Part shown: in pieces, positions 5,323-6,021 of the stretch
Numbering within the stretch: position 1 is the first letter of the stretch
Layout: each line of letters starts with the position of its first letter
From: an uncultured Eubacteriales bacterium
GTDB lineage: Bacteria; Bacillota; Clostridia; Christensenellales; Borkfalkiaceae
DNA length: 6,021 bases
Assembly: GCA_902766475.1 (NCBI GenBank)
Contig: CACXDQ010000177.1
Coordinates: 1-6,021, forward strand
Direction of reading: 5' to 3'
Program-made: the position numbers and the translations under genes
The notes under the pieces: generated by a model
What the model was told of the DNA's origin: nothing
What the model saw: only the letters and a program-made list of their open reading frames with translations
Database searches by the model: none

Positions 5323-5766
5323 GCCGTCGGGAACGTAAGGAGCTATATCCTCGCCGAGGCGCAACAATTCCCTCACGGCAGTGGAGCTGATATACACGTT
5401 TTCGTTGTCGCACGGGAAATATATGGTTGTAACACCCGGCAAAAGGCGAGCGTTAAAAAAGTTCATGCTGTTTTCATACTCTAAATCACGAGTATTTCTT
5501 ATACCACGGACGTTATATTTTATCCCGTGTTCCTTCATAAAGTCGACTATAGCGCCGTCAAACGACGAAAGGTTTACGTTTTTTATGTTCTTGCAAGCCT
5601 TTTCGATAAATTTCATTCTCTTATCTATCGGGAAAAGATATTTTTTATCGGGGTTTATGCCGACGGCAACGTACACTTCGTCGAAAAGCTCCGCCGCCTT
5701 TTGTATCATTTCGATATGTCCTTTGGTTATCGGGTCGAAAGACCCCGCAAAAATACATTTTTTCAT
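5287..5766 (-). CDS. coaD: Phosphopantetheine adenylyltransferase (CoaD)
   Basis: CoaD joins 4'-phosphopantetheine and ATP to give dephospho-CoA and pyrophosphate, the penultimate step of coenzyme A synthesis, in the cytosol. The 159-residue length is typical. Motifs: the nucleotidyltransferase signature GSFDPITKGH (8-17, HxGH-like, with His17), NPDKKYLF (38-45) with the phosphate-binding lysine, VRGIRNTRDLEYE (86-98), which forms the pantetheine and ATP pocket, and ISSTAVREL (126-134). All expected catalytic positions are present. A GAGGT ribosome site lies 7 bases before the ATG, inside the last codons of rsmD, and the ATG overlaps the rsmD stop as ATGA. The 3' end crosses the ylbJ stop by 36 bases on the opposite strand. 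Its terminator lies 28 bases further, inside ylbJ. Confidence 0.97.
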   Translation of the reverse strand: MKKCIFAGSFDPITKGHIEMIQKAAELFDEVYVAVGINPDKKYLFPIDKRMKFIEKACKNIKNVNLSSFDGAIVDFMKEHGIKYNVRGIRNTRDLEYENSMNFFNARLLPGVTTIYFPCDNENVYISSTAVRELLRLGEDIAPYVPDGLEKDIVKEYRK

Positions 5767-6021
5767 TTTAATACCTCAGTTCGGTAAAAATCGAACGTGG
5801 CGACGCCGTATTTTCTCGTATCGTAACGTTCAAGTCCTTCCGCATCACGGCTTTCGCCGGAATGTTCGTATATAATAATACCGTCGCTTTTCAAAACGCC
5901 GCACCTTATTATGCTTTTAAGCACCTCTTCGGCATTGTCTTTATATGGCGGATCGAGGAAAATGACGTCGAATTTTACCTTAACGGAATTTATAAACGAG
6001 AGTGCGTCCGAAGTATAGACG
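5763..6021 (-). CDS. rsmD: 16S rRNA (guanine(966)-N(2))-methyltransferase RsmD, C-terminal part
   Basis: RsmD methylates the N2 of G966 in 16S rRNA during 30S assembly, using S-adenosylmethionine. Only the last 85 codons are in the window; the frame begins at base 6020 and the start lies beyond the right edge. Seen: FDVIFLDPPYKDNAEEVL, containing the DPPY catalytic motif of N2/N6 amino methyltransferases (codons at 5954-5943), then GVLKSDGIIIYEHSG, the typical following strands of RsmD, then a short C-terminal strand ending in TEVLK. The TGA stop (5765-5763) overlaps the coaD ATG, and the order rsmD-coaD is the common one in Firmicutes. The N-terminal half, with the SAM-binding glycine motif, cannot be checked here. 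Confidence 0.92.
   Translation of the reverse strand, partial: VYTSDALSFINSVKVKFDVIFLDPPYKDNAEEVLKSIIRCGVLKSDGIIIYEHSGESRDAEGLERYDTRKYGVATFDFYRTEVLK

Noticed and set aside
5323..5500. Search for a plus-strand terminator for ylbJ inside coaD
   Set aside because: No stem followed by a T tract was seen; the CCTCG/CGAGG palindrome near 5350 has too small a loop and no T run.
5381..5875. Plus-strand open frame of 164 codons opposite coaD and rsmD
   Set aside because: It spans the antisense of two firmly identified genes, crosses their junction, and shows no motif of its own.

Overview
The window looks like a chromosomal segment of a Firmicute of the class Clostridia. Evidence for this is: moderate GC (mid-40s % by eye, not counted), free use of ATA and AGA codons, good Shine-Dalgarno sites, housekeeping genes truA, coaD and rsmD, a DegV-family lipid-binding protein, a Gram-positive tyrosine-kinase module, and a YlbJ-like sporulation membrane protein. 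The genus cannot be told from the sequence. I see no mobile elements, RNA genes, CRISPR arrays or defence genes.

Layout, left to right. (1) Bases 1-655 hold the 3' part of truA (+), closed by a strong intrinsic terminator at 678-715. (2) A 180-bp gap carries an imperfect inverted repeat and a candidate promoter for a degV-family gene (836-1726, +). (3) A shared hairpin at 1765-1790 separates degV from a convergent three-gene operon on the minus strand. In transcription order it encodes a Wzz/CpsC-type membrane co-polymerase and kinase activator (4115-3351), a CpsD/CapB-type bacterial tyrosine kinase with an unusually long Tyr-Gly-His tail (3348-2497), and a CpsB/YwqE-type PHP tyrosine phosphatase (2491-1796). 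Gaps are 2 and 5 bases, and a good sigma-A promoter lies at 4171-4199. (4) A 226-bp divergent region (4116-4341) holds this promoter and an AT-rich nested inverted repeat. (5) ylbJ (4342-5322, +) follows. (6) coaD (5766-5287, -) and the 3' end of rsmD (6021-5763, -) overlap by 3 bases as an operon and converge on ylbJ.

How the genes work together. The three minus-strand genes form a membrane activator / kinase / phosphatase cycle that normally tunes polysaccharide export and chain length. No glycosyltransferase or flippase is beside them, because the operon ends right after the phosphatase. It may therefore act in trans on a polysaccharide locus elsewhere, or on other proteins. rsmD, coaD and ylbJ keep the gene association known from Bacillus subtilis (ylbH-ylbI-ylbJ).

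Most of the window is ordinary. The two observations I find most worth following are the 14-tyrosine kinase tail, whose five GHY units all use different synonymous codons, and an intrinsic terminator for the rsmD-coaD operon embedded antisense in the ylbJ coding sequence, beyond a 36-bp overlap of the two gene ends. No wholly new system is evident.
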